DNA of 64,000 nt, from positions 124,001 through 188,000 of the forward strand of contig NZ_NSEA01000019.1 of assembly GCF_002734285.1 (NCBI RefSeq), written 5' to 3'. Origin of the DNA: Fredinandcohnia onubensis. Its GTDB lineage: Bacteria; Bacillota; Bacilli; Bacillales; Bacillaceae_L. The notes beneath the pieces were generated by a model. That model had not been told where the DNA came from. It was given only the letters and a program-made list of their open reading frames with translations, and did not search any database. Of the stretch, positions 17,980 to 28,327 are shown one piece after another. Positions within the stretch are counted from its first letter, which is position 1, and each line of letters opens with the position of its first letter. Position numbers and translations under genes: made by a program.

Positions 17980-19071
17980 ATGAAGAAATTAGGTTTTTTA
18001 GCACTGATCGTTAGTTTGGTATTTGCGTTAGTTGCTTGTAGTGGAAATGACAAATCATCGGGTTCTGGGGGGGATTCAAAGGATACGTTAATTGGAGTCG
18101 CAATGCCTACAAAGTCATCACAGCGCTGGGTCGATGATGGAAATAATATGGTGAAGCAATTAGAAGAACTCGGATATAAAACAGATTTGCAATATGCGGA
18201 AGATGATGTCGATAAGCAAATTGAACAAATTGAAAACATGATTGTAAAAGGTGCAAAGATCTTGGTTGTAGCATCGATTGATGGTACGGCTTTAACCAAT
18301 GTATTACAAAAAGCTGCTGATCAAGACATACAAGTTATCGCGTATGACCGATTAATTATGGAAACACCAAATGTGAGTTATTACGCAACATTTGATAATT
18401 TCCAAGTAGGTGTCTTACAGGCTTCCTATATTGAAGAAGCACTGAATCTTAAGGAAGAAGCGGGTCCATTTAATATTGAATTATTTGGTGGCTCACCAGA
18501 TGACAACAATGCCTACTTCTTCTGGGATGGTGCGATGTCCATTCTAAAGCCACATATTGACAGCGGGAAATTGGTTGTTCAAAGTGGTCAAACAGAATTT
18601 GAACAAGGAGCAACGATGCGTTGGGATGGAAACACCGCGAAATCACGTATGGAAAACATTTTGAGTAAAGCGTACTCCGGTGGGGAAAAAGTTGACGCTG
18701 TTTTATCACCTTATGATGGAATTAGCCGCGGAGTTATTCAAGCATTAAAAGGCGTAGGATACGGTTCTGCTGATCTTCCACTTCCGGTTGTAACTGGACA
18801 AGATGCTGAGTCTGCTTCTGTAAAATCAATTATCGCGGGTGAACAAACACAAACGGTGTTCAAGGATACACGTGATTTAGCTGCTGTAGTGGTAAAAATG
18901 ATTAAATCAATTGAAGCTGGTGAAGAAGCAGAGGTAAATGATACAGAAACATATGACAATGGTCAAAAAGTCGTTCCTTCTTACTTAGTTGAACCTGTAT
19001 CAGTCGATATCAACAACTACAAAGAATTGCTAATTGATAGTGGATATTACACTGAAGACGATGTGAAATAA
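17980..19071 (+). CDS. ChvE/XylF-type sugar-binding lipoprotein
   Basis: 363 residues. Lipoprotein signal with lipobox ALVAC (Cys20), then a type 1 binding-protein fold close to the multiple-sugar-binding ChvE group: [17 protein letters not shown] near residue 43, [12 protein letters not shown], a YDRLIM hinge, [13 protein letters not shown], and [12 protein letters not shown] 17980 is preferred; ATG 17962 is part of the ATGAAAGGGGTTTCA ribosome-binding stretch. It should bind L-arabinose or a related aldopentose, given the downstream AraA and AraD. A perfect 12-bp hairpin follows its stop codon and would protect its mRNA. Confidence 0.9.
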   Translation: MKKLGFLALIVSLVFALVACSGNDKSSGSGGDSKDTLIGVAMPTKSSQRWVDDGNNMVKQLEELGYKTDLQYAEDDVDKQIEQIENMIVKGAKILVVASIDGTALTNVLQKAADQDIQVIAYDRLIMETPNVSYYATFDNFQVGVLQASYIEEALNLKEEAGPFNIELFGGSPDDNNAYFFWDGAMSILKPHIDSGKLVVQSGQTEFEQGATMRWDGNTAKSRMENILSKAYSGGEKVDAVLSPYDGISRGVIQALKGVGYGSADLPLPVVTGQDAESASVKSIIAGEQTQTVFKDTRDLAAVVVKMIKSIEAGEEAEVNDTETYDNGQKVVPSYLVEPVSVDINNYKELLIDSGYYTEDDVK

Positions 19072-19080
19072 GAACCCCCG

Positions 19081-19112
19081 ATTTAGTGGTGATTTTTGTG
19101 TCACCACTAAAT
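19081..19112 (+). other. Perfect 12-bp intercistronic hairpin
   Basis: ATTTAGTGGTGA (19081-19092) and TCACCACTAAAT (19101-19112) are exact complements around an 8-base loop. There is no T-run, so it more likely stabilises the binding-protein mRNA or lowers expression of the genes after it. Confidence 0.7.
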
Positions 19113-19147
19113 TACTTCATTCCGGATTTTAACGAGGTGGTGAGGAT

Positions 19148-20698
19148 ATGTCTGAGTATATTTTAGAAATGCGTAACATCACAAAAACATTTCCAGGAGT
19201 TAAAGCACTAGACAATGTGAATTTAAAGGTGAAAAAGGGGGAAATTCATGCACTAGTGGGGGAGAATGGTGCTGGAAAATCAACGTTGATGAAAGTATTA
19301 AGTGGTGTTTACCCAAGTGGAACCTATGAAGGAAGCATCTACTTTGAAGGCGAAGAATGTCATTTTAAAGATATTAAACAAAGTGAACAAATTGGGATTG
19401 TTATCATCCATCAAGAGTTGGCATTGAGTCCCTTTTTATCAATCGCAGAAAATATCTTTTTAGGGAACGAAAGACAATCCAAGAAGATTATTAACTGGCA
19501 GGAAACTTATTCAGAGGCAAAAAAGCTGTTAGAACGAGTTGGATTAGTTGAATCACCGAACACAGCTGTTATGGATATTGGGGTTGGGAAACAACAACTC
19601 GTAGAAATTGCCAAAGCACTTTCCAAAAATGTAAAACTCTTAATCTTAGACGAACCAACGGCTGCCCTGAATGAAACAGATAGCGAAAACCTTTTAAAGC
19701 TTTTACTCGAACTAAAAAAACAAGGAATTACCTCCATTCTGATTTCTCATAAATTAAATGAAGTATCTAGTATTTCGGATAACATTACGATTTTACGAGA
19801 TGGACAAACAATTGAGACGTTCGAAGCGAAGGGTGAAAAGGCATCTGAGGATCGAATCATTAAAGGGATGGTAGGGCGTGAGTTGACGAGCCGTTATCCC
19901 GAACGAATCCCGAACATTGGCGACGTTATTTTTGAAGTAGAAAATTGGAATGTCTATCATCCGTTACAGCGTGACCGGAAAGTGATTGACAATGTGAATC
20001 TCCATATTCGTCGCGGGGAAATTGTCGGCTTAGCAGGCTTAATGGGAGCTGGACGAACTGAGCTTGCGATGAGTATTTTCGGGAAAACGTATGGGAAGAA
20101 AATTACTGGGCTGTTGTATAAAAATGGTGAAGAAATACAAGTAAACACAGTAAGTGAAGCGATTCAGCATGGAATTGCATATGTGTCAGAGGACCGGAAA
20201 ACATACGGCCTAAATTTAATTGACGATATTAAACGGAATATTACTCTATCAAATCTCAAACGTATATCAACGAATACGGTGATTGATGAAACCAAGGAAG
20301 TTCAGGAAGCTCAAATATTACGAGAACGTTTAAATATTAAAACTCCTACATTGGCTCAACTGGCGGGAAATTTAAGTGGTGGAAATCAGCAAAAAATTGT
20401 CTTAAGTAAGTGGATTTTTACCGAGCCCGATATTTTAATCTTGGATGAACCGACACGTGGAATTGATGTAGGGGCAAAGTTTGAAATTTATTCACTCATA
20501 CATGAATTAGCGGCTGAAGGAATGGGTGTCCTAGTGATTTCATCAGAGCTTCCAGAGGTATTGGGGCTGTCAGACCGTATTTATGTCATGAACGAAGGTC
20601 GTATAACGGGTGAGCTTGGACGTGAAGAGGCGAATCAGGAGAGTGTGATGCGTTATATGACGGGAACAGGAGGGACAAAACGTGGAAACCCTAATTAA
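19148..20698 (+). CDS. Sugar ABC transporter ATP-binding protein (GguA/XylG type)
   Basis: 516 residues, two nucleotide-binding domains. Domain 1 has GENGAGKST near residue 38, LILDEPT and ISHK. Domain 2 has the degenerate GLMGAGRTE loop and a well kept [14 protein letters not shown] signature with [11 protein letters not shown]. It pairs with the ChvE-type lipoprotein upstream and the permease downstream, whose start lies 17 bp inside this gene. ATG 19148 follows GAGGTGGTGAGG. It is a paralogue of the ATPase at 7.1 kb. Confidence 0.92.
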   Translation: MSEYILEMRNITKTFPGVKALDNVNLKVKKGEIHALVGENGAGKSTLMKVLSGVYPSGTYEGSIYFEGEECHFKDIKQSEQIGIVIIHQELALSPFLSIAENIFLGNERQSKKIINWQETYSEAKKLLERVGLVESPNTAVMDIGVGKQQLVEIAKALSKNVKLLILDEPTAALNETDSENLLKLLLELKKQGITSILISHKLNEVSSISDNITILRDGQTIETFEAKGEKASEDRIIKGMVGRELTSRYPERIPNIGDVIFEVENWNVYHPLQRDRKVIDNVNLHIRRGEIVGLAGLMGAGRTELAMSIFGKTYGKKITGLLYKNGEEIQVNTVSEAIQHGIAYVSEDRKTYGLNLIDDIKRNITLSNLKRISTNTVIDETKEVQEAQILRERLNIKTPTLAQLAGNLSGGNQQKIVLSKWIFTEPDILILDEPTRGIDVGAKFEIYSLIHELAAEGMGVLVISSELPEVLGLSDRIYVMNEGRITGELGREEANQESVMRYMTGTGGTKRGNPN

Positions 20699-21845
20699 TT
20701 TATTTCGAAACAATATCCGTGAATATGGAATGATCATTGCACTTGTGTTCATTGCTGGTCTATTTTGGATTTTAACGGATGGTATATCTTTTAGTTCATT
20801 AAACTTAACCAATTTAATCCTGCAAAACGGGTTTATCCTCGTCCTAGCAATTGGGATGGTTTTAGTCATCATTACGGGGAATATTGATTTATCTGTCGGT
20901 TCCGTCGTTGCAATTGTTGGGGCAATTGCCGGAGTCTTAATGATTAATCATAATGTGCCGGTATGGCTGGCTATTATTCTATCACTCGTTGTTGGAGCAA
21001 TCATTGGAATTTGGCAAGGCTTTTGGATTGCGTATGTCGGGATACCATCCTTTATTGTGACCTTGGCCAGCATGTTAATTTTCCGAGGTTTAACCTTGTA
21101 TCTCTTAGATGGAAAATCACTTGCACCATTTCCTGAGTCATTTGGCATGTTAAGCGGGGGCTTTTTATCAGCGATAGGTTCAGGAGAATTGCACTTACTT
21201 ACTATTCTTTTATCTATTATTCTATCTATCGTCTTAATCTATATGGAGTTCAGAAACCGTAAAAAGCAATTGACATATAGCCTTGAAGCAAGCCCGTTAT
21301 GGCTATCTGTTACAAAAATGGCATTGCTAATTGCAGTCATTAACTGGTTCGCGTACCAATTGGCGTTGAATAAAGGAATTCCAACGGTGTTAATCATTGT
21401 TATTGTTCTCATCGTGATTTACACCTTTGTGATGAAAAACACAGTCATGGGCCGTCACGTGTATGCAACAGGTGGTAACCAGAAAGCGGCTGATTTGTCC
21501 GGTATTAAAACAAAGCGTGTCGTATTCTGGGTATTCGTGAACAACGGAGTGATTGCAGCCTTAGCTGGATTAATGTTTGCTTCGCGTCTTAACTCTGCAA
21601 CACCTGCAGCGGGTAACATGCTTGAGCTTGATGCCATTGCATCCGTTTTTATCGGTGGTGCTTCTATGGCAGGAGGCGTAGGAACTGTCATCGGTGCCAT
21701 TGTCGGTGGACTCGTCATGGGAATCATGAACAACGGTATGTCACTCATTGGCGTCGGAATCGACTGGCAACAAGCAATCAAAGGACTCGTCTTACTCCTT
21801 GCAGTAGGGTTTGATATCTACAATAAAAATCGGGCTGGGAAGTAG
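20682..21845 (+). CDS. Sugar ABC transporter permease (GguB/XylH type)
   Basis: 387 residues with about ten to eleven hydrophobic segments. Family signatures are [21 protein letters not shown] near residue 57, [18 protein letters not shown] in the ATPase-facing loop and [16 protein letters not shown] charged insert (RNRKKQ) with an added segment near 190-235 accounts for the extra length over RbsC and fits XylH. The GTG start overlaps the ATPase gene by 17 bp. Together with the two upstream genes it forms a complete aldopentose importer. Confidence 0.92.
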   Translation: METLINLFRNNIREYGMIIALVFIAGLFWILTDGISFSSLNLTNLILQNGFILVLAIGMVLVIITGNIDLSVGSVVAIVGAIAGVLMINHNVPVWLAIILSLVVGAIIGIWQGFWIAYVGIPSFIVTLASMLIFRGLTLYLLDGKSLAPFPESFGMLSGGFLSAIGSGELHLLTILLSIILSIVLIYMEFRNRKKQLTYSLEASPLWLSVTKMALLIAVINWFAYQLALNKGIPTVLIIVIVLIVIYTFVMKNTVMGRHVYATGGNQKAADLSGIKTKRVVFWVFVNNGVIAALAGLMFASRLNSATPAAGNMLELDAIASVFIGGASMAGGVGTVIGAIVGGLVMGIMNNGMSLIGVGIDWQQAIKGLVLLLAVGFDIYNKNRAGK

Positions 21846-21966
21846 CGGGGTGAAGTGTCCCTGGTTGTTGCACAGTGGCCGTGGCGTTGACCGATGGGTT
21901 GGGCGTTGTCCTACGGGTCCGTTGCGCTGCCGTGGTGTCCCATGGGTCCATGGTGTTGCCCCAAAG

Positions 21967-22037
21967 GTGGGACAGAGGGACAGGTCCCTTGTCCCAGGAA
22001 AAAAATGGTGGGACGCGGGACCTGTCCCCGTGACCCA
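21967..22037. repeat. GGGAC palindromic repeat, copy 4 (two arms)
   Basis: Two inverted arms around AGGAAAAAAATGG. A GC-rich stretch (about 21860-21966) without a gene precedes it. It ends just before the ribosome binding site of the second kinase, as copy 2 does for the first kinase. Confidence 0.88.
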
Positions 22038-22055
22038 TTAGAGGAGGGATGTGAT

Positions 22056-23693
22056 GTGAGGATGAATCATGATGAAATGCAGTTGGCGATTGCGAAGGGT
22101 GAGACTTCATTGGGGATTGAGTTTGGATCCACTCGGATTAAGGCGGTTTTAATTGATAAACATTTCGAAACGATCGCGTCTGGTAGTTATGAGTGGGAAA
22201 ATCGGTTGGAAAATGGTTATTGGACGTACAGTTTAGAGGATGTTATCGCTGGTTTACAAGCAGCTTATCGTGGAATGAAAAGTGAAGTAGAACGAAAATA
22301 CGGAATCACGATTCGAACAATTGGTTCGATTGGCTTTTCGGCCATGATGCATGGGTATTTGGCTTTTGACAATAAGGGAGAGCTACTGGTTCCATTTCGA
22401 ACTTGGCGAAATACAACGACAGGTTCTGCAGCGAATGAGTTAACTAACCGATTTCAATTCAATATTCCGGAAAGATGGAGTATCGCTCACCTCTACCAAG
22501 CAATTTTAAATAAAGAGGAACATGTACCTCGAATAGATTATCTCACTACGTTGTCTGGCTACATTCATTGGGTCCTGACTGGCAACAAGGCCATCGGAAT
22601 TGGCGATGCTTCTGGTATGTTCCCGATTGATGAGGAAACGAAGGATTACAATGAAGCACTAATTAAGCAATTTGATGGACTTGTTGGGGTAAAAAAGTAT
22701 CCTTGGAAGCTTAGAGATATTCTCCCGACCGTTTATATCTCAGGAAAACAAGCGGGTCTTTTAACAGAAAAGGGAGCTAACATCCTAGATCCTTCACAGC
22801 AATTGCAACCTGGTATTCCAATTTGTCCACCAGAAGGTGATGCAGGAACAGGGATGGTGGCGACAAATAGTGTAAGCAAACGCACTGGAAACATCTCCGT
22901 AGGAACTTCCGTTTTTTCCATGATTGTATTAGAAAAAGAACTCTCAAACGTTTATCCGGAAATTGACATCGTTACGACACCGAACGGGAGTCCTGTTGCG
23001 ATGGTTCATGCTAATAACTGTTCAAGTGATATAAACGCTTGGCTGGGATTGTTCCGAGAATTTTCGGAAGCGATGGGGTATGAGATTGATACCGCTAAAT
23101 TATTCAGCGTGTTGTTCAACAAAGCGTTGGAAGCAGACCGAGACGGTGGAGGATTGCTAAGTTACGGTTATTTCTCAGGTGAGAATATCACTGGGTTGGA
23201 TCAAGGTAGACCATTATTTGTTCGTTCTCCGGAGAGTACTTTCAATCTTGCGAACTTTATGCGGACACATCTTTTTACAGCCTTTGGTGCTTTAAAAATG
23301 GGAATGGATATTTTAACGAAGAAAGAAAATGTTGCAATAGATAGCATTCTAGCACATGGTGGACTATTTAAAACGCCTGTCGTGGGACAAAAAATTGTAG
23401 CGGCCGCAATGAATACTCCTGTTTCTGTCATGGCTACAGCCGGTGATGGTGGTGCTTGGGGAATGGCTATCCTTGCTTCTTTTATGATGAATAAAAACAA
23501 GAATGAAAGATTAGATGACTTTCTTGATAACAGAGTTTTTAAAGATGTGATTGGGGATGAAATCAATCCTGATCCTGAAGACGTAGAAGGATTTGAAGTG
23601 TTTATTGAGCGATATAAAAAAGGACTTGAGATTGAGCGAGCAGCTGTTGAACATTTGCTGTATGTCAAGAAAGAGGGAGGGGTAATGTGTTAG
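22056..23693 (+). CDS. FGGY-family carbohydrate kinase, probable L-ribulokinase (copy 2)
   Basis: 545 residues, the same length as the copy at 11713, with the same motifs: [44 protein letters not shown] and [11 protein letters not shown]. In this operon it stands between the importer and AraD-AraA, so it fills the L-ribulokinase step of arabinose breakdown, replacing the classical AraB family. GTG 22056 behind GAGGAGGG is chosen by alignment with copy 1; ATG 22062 is possible. An open frame extends upstream through the repeat but is not coding. It overlaps AraD by 7 bp. Confidence 0.85.
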   Translation: MRMNHDEMQLAIAKGETSLGIEFGSTRIKAVLIDKHFETIASGSYEWENRLENGYWTYSLEDVIAGLQAAYRGMKSEVERKYGITIRTIGSIGFSAMMHGYLAFDNKGELLVPFRTWRNTTTGSAANELTNRFQFNIPERWSIAHLYQAILNKEEHVPRIDYLTTLSGYIHWVLTGNKAIGIGDASGMFPIDEETKDYNEALIKQFDGLVGVKKYPWKLRDILPTVYISGKQAGLLTEKGANILDPSQQLQPGIPICPPEGDAGTGMVATNSVSKRTGNISVGTSVFSMIVLEKELSNVYPEIDIVTTPNGSPVAMVHANNCSSDINAWLGLFREFSEAMGYEIDTAKLFSVLFNKALEADRDGGGLLSYGYFSGENITGLDQGRPLFVRSPESTFNLANFMRTHLFTAFGALKMGMDILTKKENVAIDSILAHGGLFKTPVVGQKIVAAAMNTPVSVMATAGDGGAWGMAILASFMMNKNKNERLDDFLDNRVFKDVIGDEINPDPEDVEGFEVFIERYKKGLEIERAAVEHLLYVKKEGGVMC

Positions 23694-24382
23694 AGCATTT
23701 GAAGGAAGAAGTATATCAGGCGAATCTAGAATTGCCCAAACATGGCCTTGTAAAATTCACGTGGGGAAATGCGAGTGCCTTTGAACAGGATCGTGGTTTA
23801 TTTGTGATTAAGCCTAGTGGTGTTGATTATGAGACGATGAAACCAAGTGACATGGTGGTTGTTGATTTAGATGGGAATGTTGTTGAAGGAGATATGAACC
23901 CCTCGTCAGATACAATGACTCACGCCGTGCTATATAGGCATTATCCTGAAATTGGTGGCATCGTTCACACTCATTCAACATGGGCGACAATTTGGGCCCA
24001 AGCAGGTCTTGATGTTCAGGCGATGGGAACAACTCATGCCGATACATTTTATGGCGCAATCCCATGTGCACGTTTTTTGACACAAGAGGAAATTGATCGT
24101 GGATATGAAGCGGCGACGGGTCAGGTTATTATTGAAACATTTGAAGAACGTGGTATCGATGTTTTAGCGGTTCCAGGTGTTTTGCTCCGTGGTCATGGTC
24201 CATTTACATGGGGTAAAGACGTTAAAGGGGCAGTGGTGAACAGCGTTGTCTTGGATGAAGTTTCAAAAATGAACCTGTTTGCAAGGGGACTAAATGACCT
24301 CGCATCAGACCTACCACAACGTATTTTAGATAAGCACTATCTACGAAAGCACGGGAAAAACGCATATTACGGCCAAAAGTGA
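23687..24382 (+). CDS. araD: L-ribulose-5-phosphate 4-epimerase
   Basis: 231 residues, the usual AraD length. FTWGNASA and KPSGVDYE bind phosphate; [12 protein letters not shown] and [11 protein letters not shown] hold the zinc His ligands; [10 protein letters not shown] is a strongly kept AraD motif. It converts L-ribulose 5-phosphate to D-xylulose 5-phosphate, the last step before the pentose phosphate pathway. GTG 23687 behind GAGGGAGGGG overlaps the kinase stop. AraA follows after 16 bp. Confidence 0.93.
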   Translation: MLEHLKEEVYQANLELPKHGLVKFTWGNASAFEQDRGLFVIKPSGVDYETMKPSDMVVVDLDGNVVEGDMNPSSDTMTHAVLYRHYPEIGGIVHTHSTWATIWAQAGLDVQAMGTTHADTFYGAIPCARFLTQEEIDRGYEAATGQVIIETFEERGIDVLAVPGVLLRGHGPFTWGKDVKGAVVNSVVLDEVSKMNLFARGLNDLASDLPQRILDKHYLRKHGKNAYYGQK

Positions 24383-24398
24383 TCGGAAGGGGATTAGG

Positions 24399-25814
24399 AT
24401 GGAGAAAAAGGAATTTTGGTTTATCGTAGGCTCCCAACATCTATATGGGGAAGAAGCGTTAGCAGAAGTAAAAGCGCATGCTCAAGAGATGACGGATGCC
24501 TTAAATGAAAATGGTGTACTACCTTATCCACTCATTTTACAAGAATTAGCAGTTAGTGCAGATAAAATTACGAACGTAATGAAAGAAGTAAACTACCGGG
24601 ATGAGGTTGCCGGTGTAATCACGTGGATGCATACATTTTCACCTGCGAAAATGTGGATTCGTGGAACAAAATTATTGCAAAAGCCACTCCTACATTTGGC
24701 AACCCAATATAATGAGAGTATTCCTTGGGCATCTATTGATATGGATTTTATGAATTTAAACCAATCAGCTCACGGTGACCGGGAATATGGTTTTATCAAT
24801 GCCCGTTTGAAAAAGCAAAATAAGGTGGTAGTCGGCTACTGGAAACGACCCGAAGTTCAGAAACAAATTGCAGACTGGATGGATGTAGCGGTTGCTTATA
24901 ATGAAAGTTTTAACATAAAAGTAGCTCGGTTTGGTGACAACATGCGAAATGTTGGTGTTACGGAAGGGGATAAGATTGAGGCGCAAATTCAATTTGGTTG
25001 GACAGTGGATTATTTTGGAATTGGTGATCTAGTTCGATATGTGAATGAGGTTAAGGAAGATGAAATCGCAGCCTTGTTTGCAGAGTATGAAGAGCTTTAT
25101 GAATTTGATTATGGAAGTTACGAGAGAGAGGCCTGGGAAGCAAGCGTAAAAGTGCAAGCAAGCTATGAAATCGCGATTAAGCGTTTCCTTGATGACGGTG
25201 GATACAATGCTTTTACAACGAACTTTGAAGATTTATATGGCATGAAACAATTACCTGGTCTTGCAGTTCAGCGTTTAATGGCACAAGGCTATGGGTTTGC
25301 GGGTGAAGGCGATTGGAAGACGGCAGCACTGGATCGCTTACTAAAGGTAATGAGCCATAACCAATCAACGGGGTTTATGGAAGACTATACGTATGAGTTG
25401 GCTCCTGGTAGGGAATCAGTTCTCCAGTCACACATGCTCGAAGTAGACCCAACATTAGCAACCAATAGACCGAAAATTGTTGTATCACCACTCGGCATCG
25501 GTGATCGAGAAGATCCCGCACGCTTAGTATTTGACGGGAAGGCAGGAGAAGGTGTCGTCGTCTCGATGGCCGACTTTGGTACCCATTACAAACTATTAAT
25601 CAATGAAGTTTGCGCATTTGAACCATCCATTCCAGCCCCAAATCTTCCAGTAGCGCGTGTGCTTTGGGAGGTAAAGCCAAACTTCCAAGATGGCGTCAAA
25701 GCGTGGATTGAAAACGGCGGCGGCCACCATACAGTTGTTTCATTGAAGTTAACAACAGACCAAATCATAACCTATGCCAAACTAGTTGACCTCGAATACG
25801 TCCTAATAAAATAA
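24399..25814 (+). CDS. araA: L-arabinose isomerase
   Basis: 471 residues, slightly shorter than many AraA proteins. The N-terminus EFWFIVGSQHLYG is diagnostic of AraA. Further motifs are WMHTFSPAKMW, HGDREYGFINAR, and the Glu/His metal-site region around EDYTYELAPG and SHMLEVDPTLA. It converts L-arabinose to L-ribulose in the cytosol with Mn2+. Being last in the importer-kinase-AraD-AraA run, it confirms the arabinose role of this operon. ATG 24399 follows GGAAGGGGATTAGG. Confidence 0.95.
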   Translation: MEKKEFWFIVGSQHLYGEEALAEVKAHAQEMTDALNENGVLPYPLILQELAVSADKITNVMKEVNYRDEVAGVITWMHTFSPAKMWIRGTKLLQKPLLHLATQYNESIPWASIDMDFMNLNQSAHGDREYGFINARLKKQNKVVVGYWKRPEVQKQIADWMDVAVAYNESFNIKVARFGDNMRNVGVTEGDKIEAQIQFGWTVDYFGIGDLVRYVNEVKEDEIAALFAEYEELYEFDYGSYEREAWEASVKVQASYEIAIKRFLDDGGYNAFTTNFEDLYGMKQLPGLAVQRLMAQGYGFAGEGDWKTAALDRLLKVMSHNQSTGFMEDYTYELAPGRESVLQSHMLEVDPTLATNRPKIVVSPLGIGDREDPARLVFDGKAGEGVVVSMADFGTHYKLLINEVCAFEPSIPAPNLPVARVLWEVKPNFQDGVKAWIENGGGHHTVVSLKLTTDQIITYAKLVDLEYVLIK

Positions 25815-25822
25815 AAAGCTTT

Positions 25823-25872
25823 GGAACGCAGGTCCCTCGTCCCACTTTTGCGTGGGCCAAGGACCTGTCTCT
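25823..25872. repeat. GGGAC palindromic repeat, copy 5 (diverged)
   Basis: Two short arms, AGGTCCCTCGTCCCA and GGACCTGTC, around TTTTGCG. It directly follows araA. Confidence 0.65.
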
Positions 25873-25904
25873 AGTTACTATTTTTGGAGAATAAATTGCC
25901 GTAA

Positions 25905-25936
25905 GAGAAGTGTGTTCAAGCACTTCTCTTTTTATT
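25905..25936 (+). terminator. Terminator after the arabinose operon
   Basis: AGAGAAGTG (25905-25913) pairs with CACTTCTCT (25922-25930), followed by TTTTATT. Confidence 0.85.
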
Positions 25937-25980
25937 ATACTTTTACTGTACTCTTCAATTACAGAGAAAGGATGGACAAT

Positions 25981-26367
25981 ATGAAAATCAACCGTATTCA
26001 TCATATTGCAATTATCTGTACGGATTACAAGAAGTCAAAAGACTTTTATGTAAATAAACTAGGTTTTACGATAGTAAATGAAACGTTTCGTGCTGAACGT
26101 GATTCGTACAAACTTGATTTAGCTGTCGGGGATACCTATCAAATTGAGTTATTTTCATTTCCGGACTCTCCAAAAAGACTAAGTTATCCGGAGGCAGCAG
26201 GTCTACGTCATGTAGCCTTTGAGGTAGACGATATAGAAGAAGCGGTGAGAGAGCTAACAGCAAAAAAAATCAAAGTAGAAGATATACGAATTGACGAGGT
26301 AACCGGTAAAAAATTCACCTTCTTTAAAGACCCAGACAACTTACCATTAGAACTTTACGAAAGATAG
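25981..26367 (+). CDS. VOC (glyoxalase/bleomycin resistance) family protein
   Basis: 128 residues forming the usual paired beta-alpha-beta-beta-beta modules. IHHIAIICTDYKKSKDFYVNKLG begins module one (His metal ligand; the segment starts at residue 5) and LRHVAFEVDDIEEA begins module two, with PDNLPLELYE at the end supplying the Glu ligand. Such small VOC proteins are metal-dependent lyases, isomerases or of unknown role. ATG 25981 follows GAGAAAGGATGG. A longer frame from 25852 covers the terminator and is rejected. It appears to be a single-gene unit. Confidence 0.85.
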   Translation: MKINRIHHIAIICTDYKKSKDFYVNKLGFTIVNETFRAERDSYKLDLAVGDTYQIELFSFPDSPKRLSYPEAAGLRHVAFEVDDIEEAVRELTAKKIKVEDIRIDEVTGKKFTFFKDPDNLPLELYER

Positions 26368-26500
26368 TGGGGCAGAGGGGGATGCCCCTCTGTGGCCTCT
26401 CTGTCACAGTGACGCCCCGAAGATTGTCGAATGGGACAGAGGGACAGGTCCCTTGTCCCGGATAAAAATGGTGGGTCACGGGACCTGTCCCTGTGACCCA
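26368..26500. repeat. GGGAC palindromic repeat, copy 6 (longest copy)
   Basis: An extra GGGGCAGAGGGGGATGCCCC hairpin, the lead-in GTCACAGTGACGCCCC, arm A, a spacer GGATAAAAATGG and arm B. It is the best example of the full unit. Confidence 0.9.
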
Positions 26501-26564
26501 AAAATGAAACCATTTTCCGGTTTCTAACGTATTACTTACTATATAGTAGGGAGTGAGTTTTACA

Positions 26565-27233
26565 ATGTCTGAACCTAAGGTAGGGGAAAAGAAGCGAAAC
26601 AAGAAAATGGAACTGCTAATAGGAGTCGTCTTTCTAGGGTTAGTTTTTGTTTATATTTTTGGCGTTTTTTGGTTGCAGGAGGTTGTTTTCTCTGACCATG
26701 ATGCGTTTATAACAGCAGCTCTCGACGTTACCATAGGCATGGGGTTTTTGGGGATTCTACTGATAATAATCGCTATTAAGAGTCTATTAAAAGGTGAAAT
26801 GCCTCCTCTAAAAGTAAGGCCTATTTTTAAGATTTATATTCCTTCCATTGTTTTCATAGCTATATTAGTGCTCAGTTTCGATCATTATCTATCTATTAGC
26901 CCAAACAAAATTACTTGGTCCCCGTTTTTGTCAGTCGGAAAAACAGAGGTGTACAGCTGGGATGAAGTAGAGTATGTAAACATTGCCGCTCGGGATGGTG
27001 GAATGCGTGAGTCAAATGGAGCCTACTTTTTGAATTTTAGTGATGGAACTTACATAGATGTCTGGGATGCGAGAGGAATGGACCGTGCTGAAAATATTAA
27101 GAAAATTGATGACTTTGTAAGAGAAAAAGGGATTGCACGATATGTAAATAGCAAACCGAGTGCTAAACAGATCAATAGAGAATATAAGGAGAAAGAGGAA
27201 AGAGATATCATTAATAAGGTATTTTCCGAGTAG
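26565..27233 (+). CDS. Membrane protein with a PH-like C-terminal domain
   Basis: 222 residues. Three hydrophobic segments lie near 15-38, 48-72 and 85-104, followed by a soluble region of about 115 residues. There, ISPNKITWSPFLSVGKTEVYSWDEV (split: ISPNKITW then TEVYSWDEVEYVNI) resembles bacterial PH-domain proteins, in which a strand pair is followed by SWDEV. The function is unknown. ATG 26565 follows GGGAG at 11-12 bp. It is isolated between two repeat copies, the second beginning just after its stop. Confidence 0.7.
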   Translation: MSEPKVGEKKRNKKMELLIGVVFLGLVFVYIFGVFWLQEVVFSDHDAFITAALDVTIGMGFLGILLIIIAIKSLLKGEMPPLKVRPIFKIYIPSIVFIAILVLSFDHYLSISPNKITWSPFLSVGKTEVYSWDEVEYVNIAARDGGMRESNGAYFLNFSDGTYIDVWDARGMDRAENIKKIDDFVREKGIARYVNSKPSAKQINREYKEKEERDIINKVFSE

Positions 27234-27237
27234 AAAT

Positions 27238-27338
27238 GGTCACAGTGACGCCCCGAAGATTGTCGAATGGGACAGAGGGACAGGTCCCTCGTACCAGGAA
27301 AAAACTGGTGGGACAAGGGGGCCTGTCCCTGTGCTCCG
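27238..27338. repeat. GGGAC palindromic repeat, copy 7 (full unit)
   Basis: Lead-in, arm A, spacer and arm B, in the same order as copy 6. It separates two convergent genes. Confidence 0.9.
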
Positions 27339-27343
27339 CAACC

Positions 27344-28216
27344 TTAGCCCAAGTTCCCTTTGTTTAAACGCCTTTGCAGTTCTTTTATGACTAGAGAAGG
27401 TTTGCTTATTACTCCGTCAACTGGTGTTCCTAGTCGTTTTTGTAAGGCTGAGATTGTGATTGGCCCTAGGTACCCGTCCTGTGTAACGCGGAGCCATTTT
27501 TGCAATGCTTTTATGACGATTGAGGGCTTGCTAATGTAACCATCAACGGGTGTTCCGAAATATCTTTGGAGGGGGCTGATTGTTTTCGGACCGAGATATC
27601 CATCAACAACTAAGTTTTCTTTAGGTGGATTAACTATTTTTGGCTCGGTTTTAGGTACTGGTTCAGATTCAGGTCCAACATAACTAACACCTTCATCAAG
27701 ACAAATAGCGCTGACCACACATTCATACATGCCTTCACGATATGACTTATTTTTGATTTTCTCTGATTGTGAGCCATCTACAAATTCATATTCTAGTATA
27801 GTAGTACGACAATTTCCTGTAAGTCTATGCATATAGTAATAATCCCCTCCCGAAGAATTCTTGCGGGTATACACAGGTCGTGGTCTAACTGGATATCTAG
27901 CTTTTCTAAATTCTTCAATTAGGATTTGCTCAAAGTTACCATTAGAATAAATCGAATGGATTGCTTCAACTCCACTTCCTCCACCTGAGTTAAAATGATG
28001 GGAAATACATTTTTTATATTTCTTCACCTTCGAGGTTCTCGGCTCGGGATTTATTGTAACATCACTTGAACGAGTCAATTCACTTGAAATCCCTAATTCA
28101 GCCAACCGTTTGTCCACATAAAGTGCAGCTTCTAGTGTATATATCTTCTCCGTATTCCCATTCGCTACCGCACCCGGATCACTACCACCATGCCCAGCAT
28201 CTTGAATCCAACTCAT
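27344..28216 (-). CDS. N-acetylmuramoyl-L-alanine amidase with peptidoglycan-binding repeats
   Basis: 290 residues. The N-terminal Amidase_3 domain begins QDAGHGGSDPGA (zinc His), continues with a zinc Glu in TLEAAL, HHFNSGGGSG (zinc His), and ends with EYEFVDG (catalytic Glu). A Pro-rich linker near 185-200 leads to two or more copies of a binding motif with DGYLGPKTI, ALQKWL and TPVDG repeats, like phage and Bacillus endolysins. It cuts the bond between N-acetylmuramic acid and L-alanine. No signal peptide is seen, as in phage endolysins. ATG 28216 follows AAAGGAGTG. No holin gene is next to it. Confidence 0.88.
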   Translation of the reverse strand: MSWIQDAGHGGSDPGAVANGNTEKIYTLEAALYVDKRLAELGISSELTRSSDVTINPEPRTSKVKKYKKCISHHFNSGGGSGVEAIHSIYSNGNFEQILIEEFRKARYPVRPRPVYTRKNSSGGDYYYMHRLTGNCRTTILEYEFVDGSQSEKIKNKSYREGMYECVVSAICLDEGVSYVGPESEPVPKTEPKIVNPPKENLVVDGYLGPKTISPLQRYFGTPVDGYISKPSIVIKALQKWLRVTQDGYLGPITISALQKRLGTPVDGVISKPSLVIKELQRRLNKGNLG

Positions 28217-28264
28217 AAGAATCACTCCTTTTCTATTAAAATATGTAAAATTACACATTTACGC

Positions 28265-28327
28265 GGACAGTGGGACAGGTTCACTGTCCCACCTTACTAA
28301 TAGTGTGTGTCGAGGACCCTGTCCCAG
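28265..28327. repeat. GGGAC palindromic repeat, copy 8 (diverged)
   Basis: GTGGGACAGGTTCACTGTCCC and a second arm GAGGACCCTGTCCCA. It forms the 3' end of the neighbouring minus-strand gene. Confidence 0.7.

Noticed and set aside
21894-22055. 54-residue N-terminal extension of the second FGGY kinase
   Set aside because: The frame runs through GC-rich and repeat DNA with no ribosome binding site.
22056-23693. Naming the kinase araB
   Set aside because: The sequence does not resemble the AraB family of Bacillus subtilis; only its role in the operon suggests L-ribulokinase.
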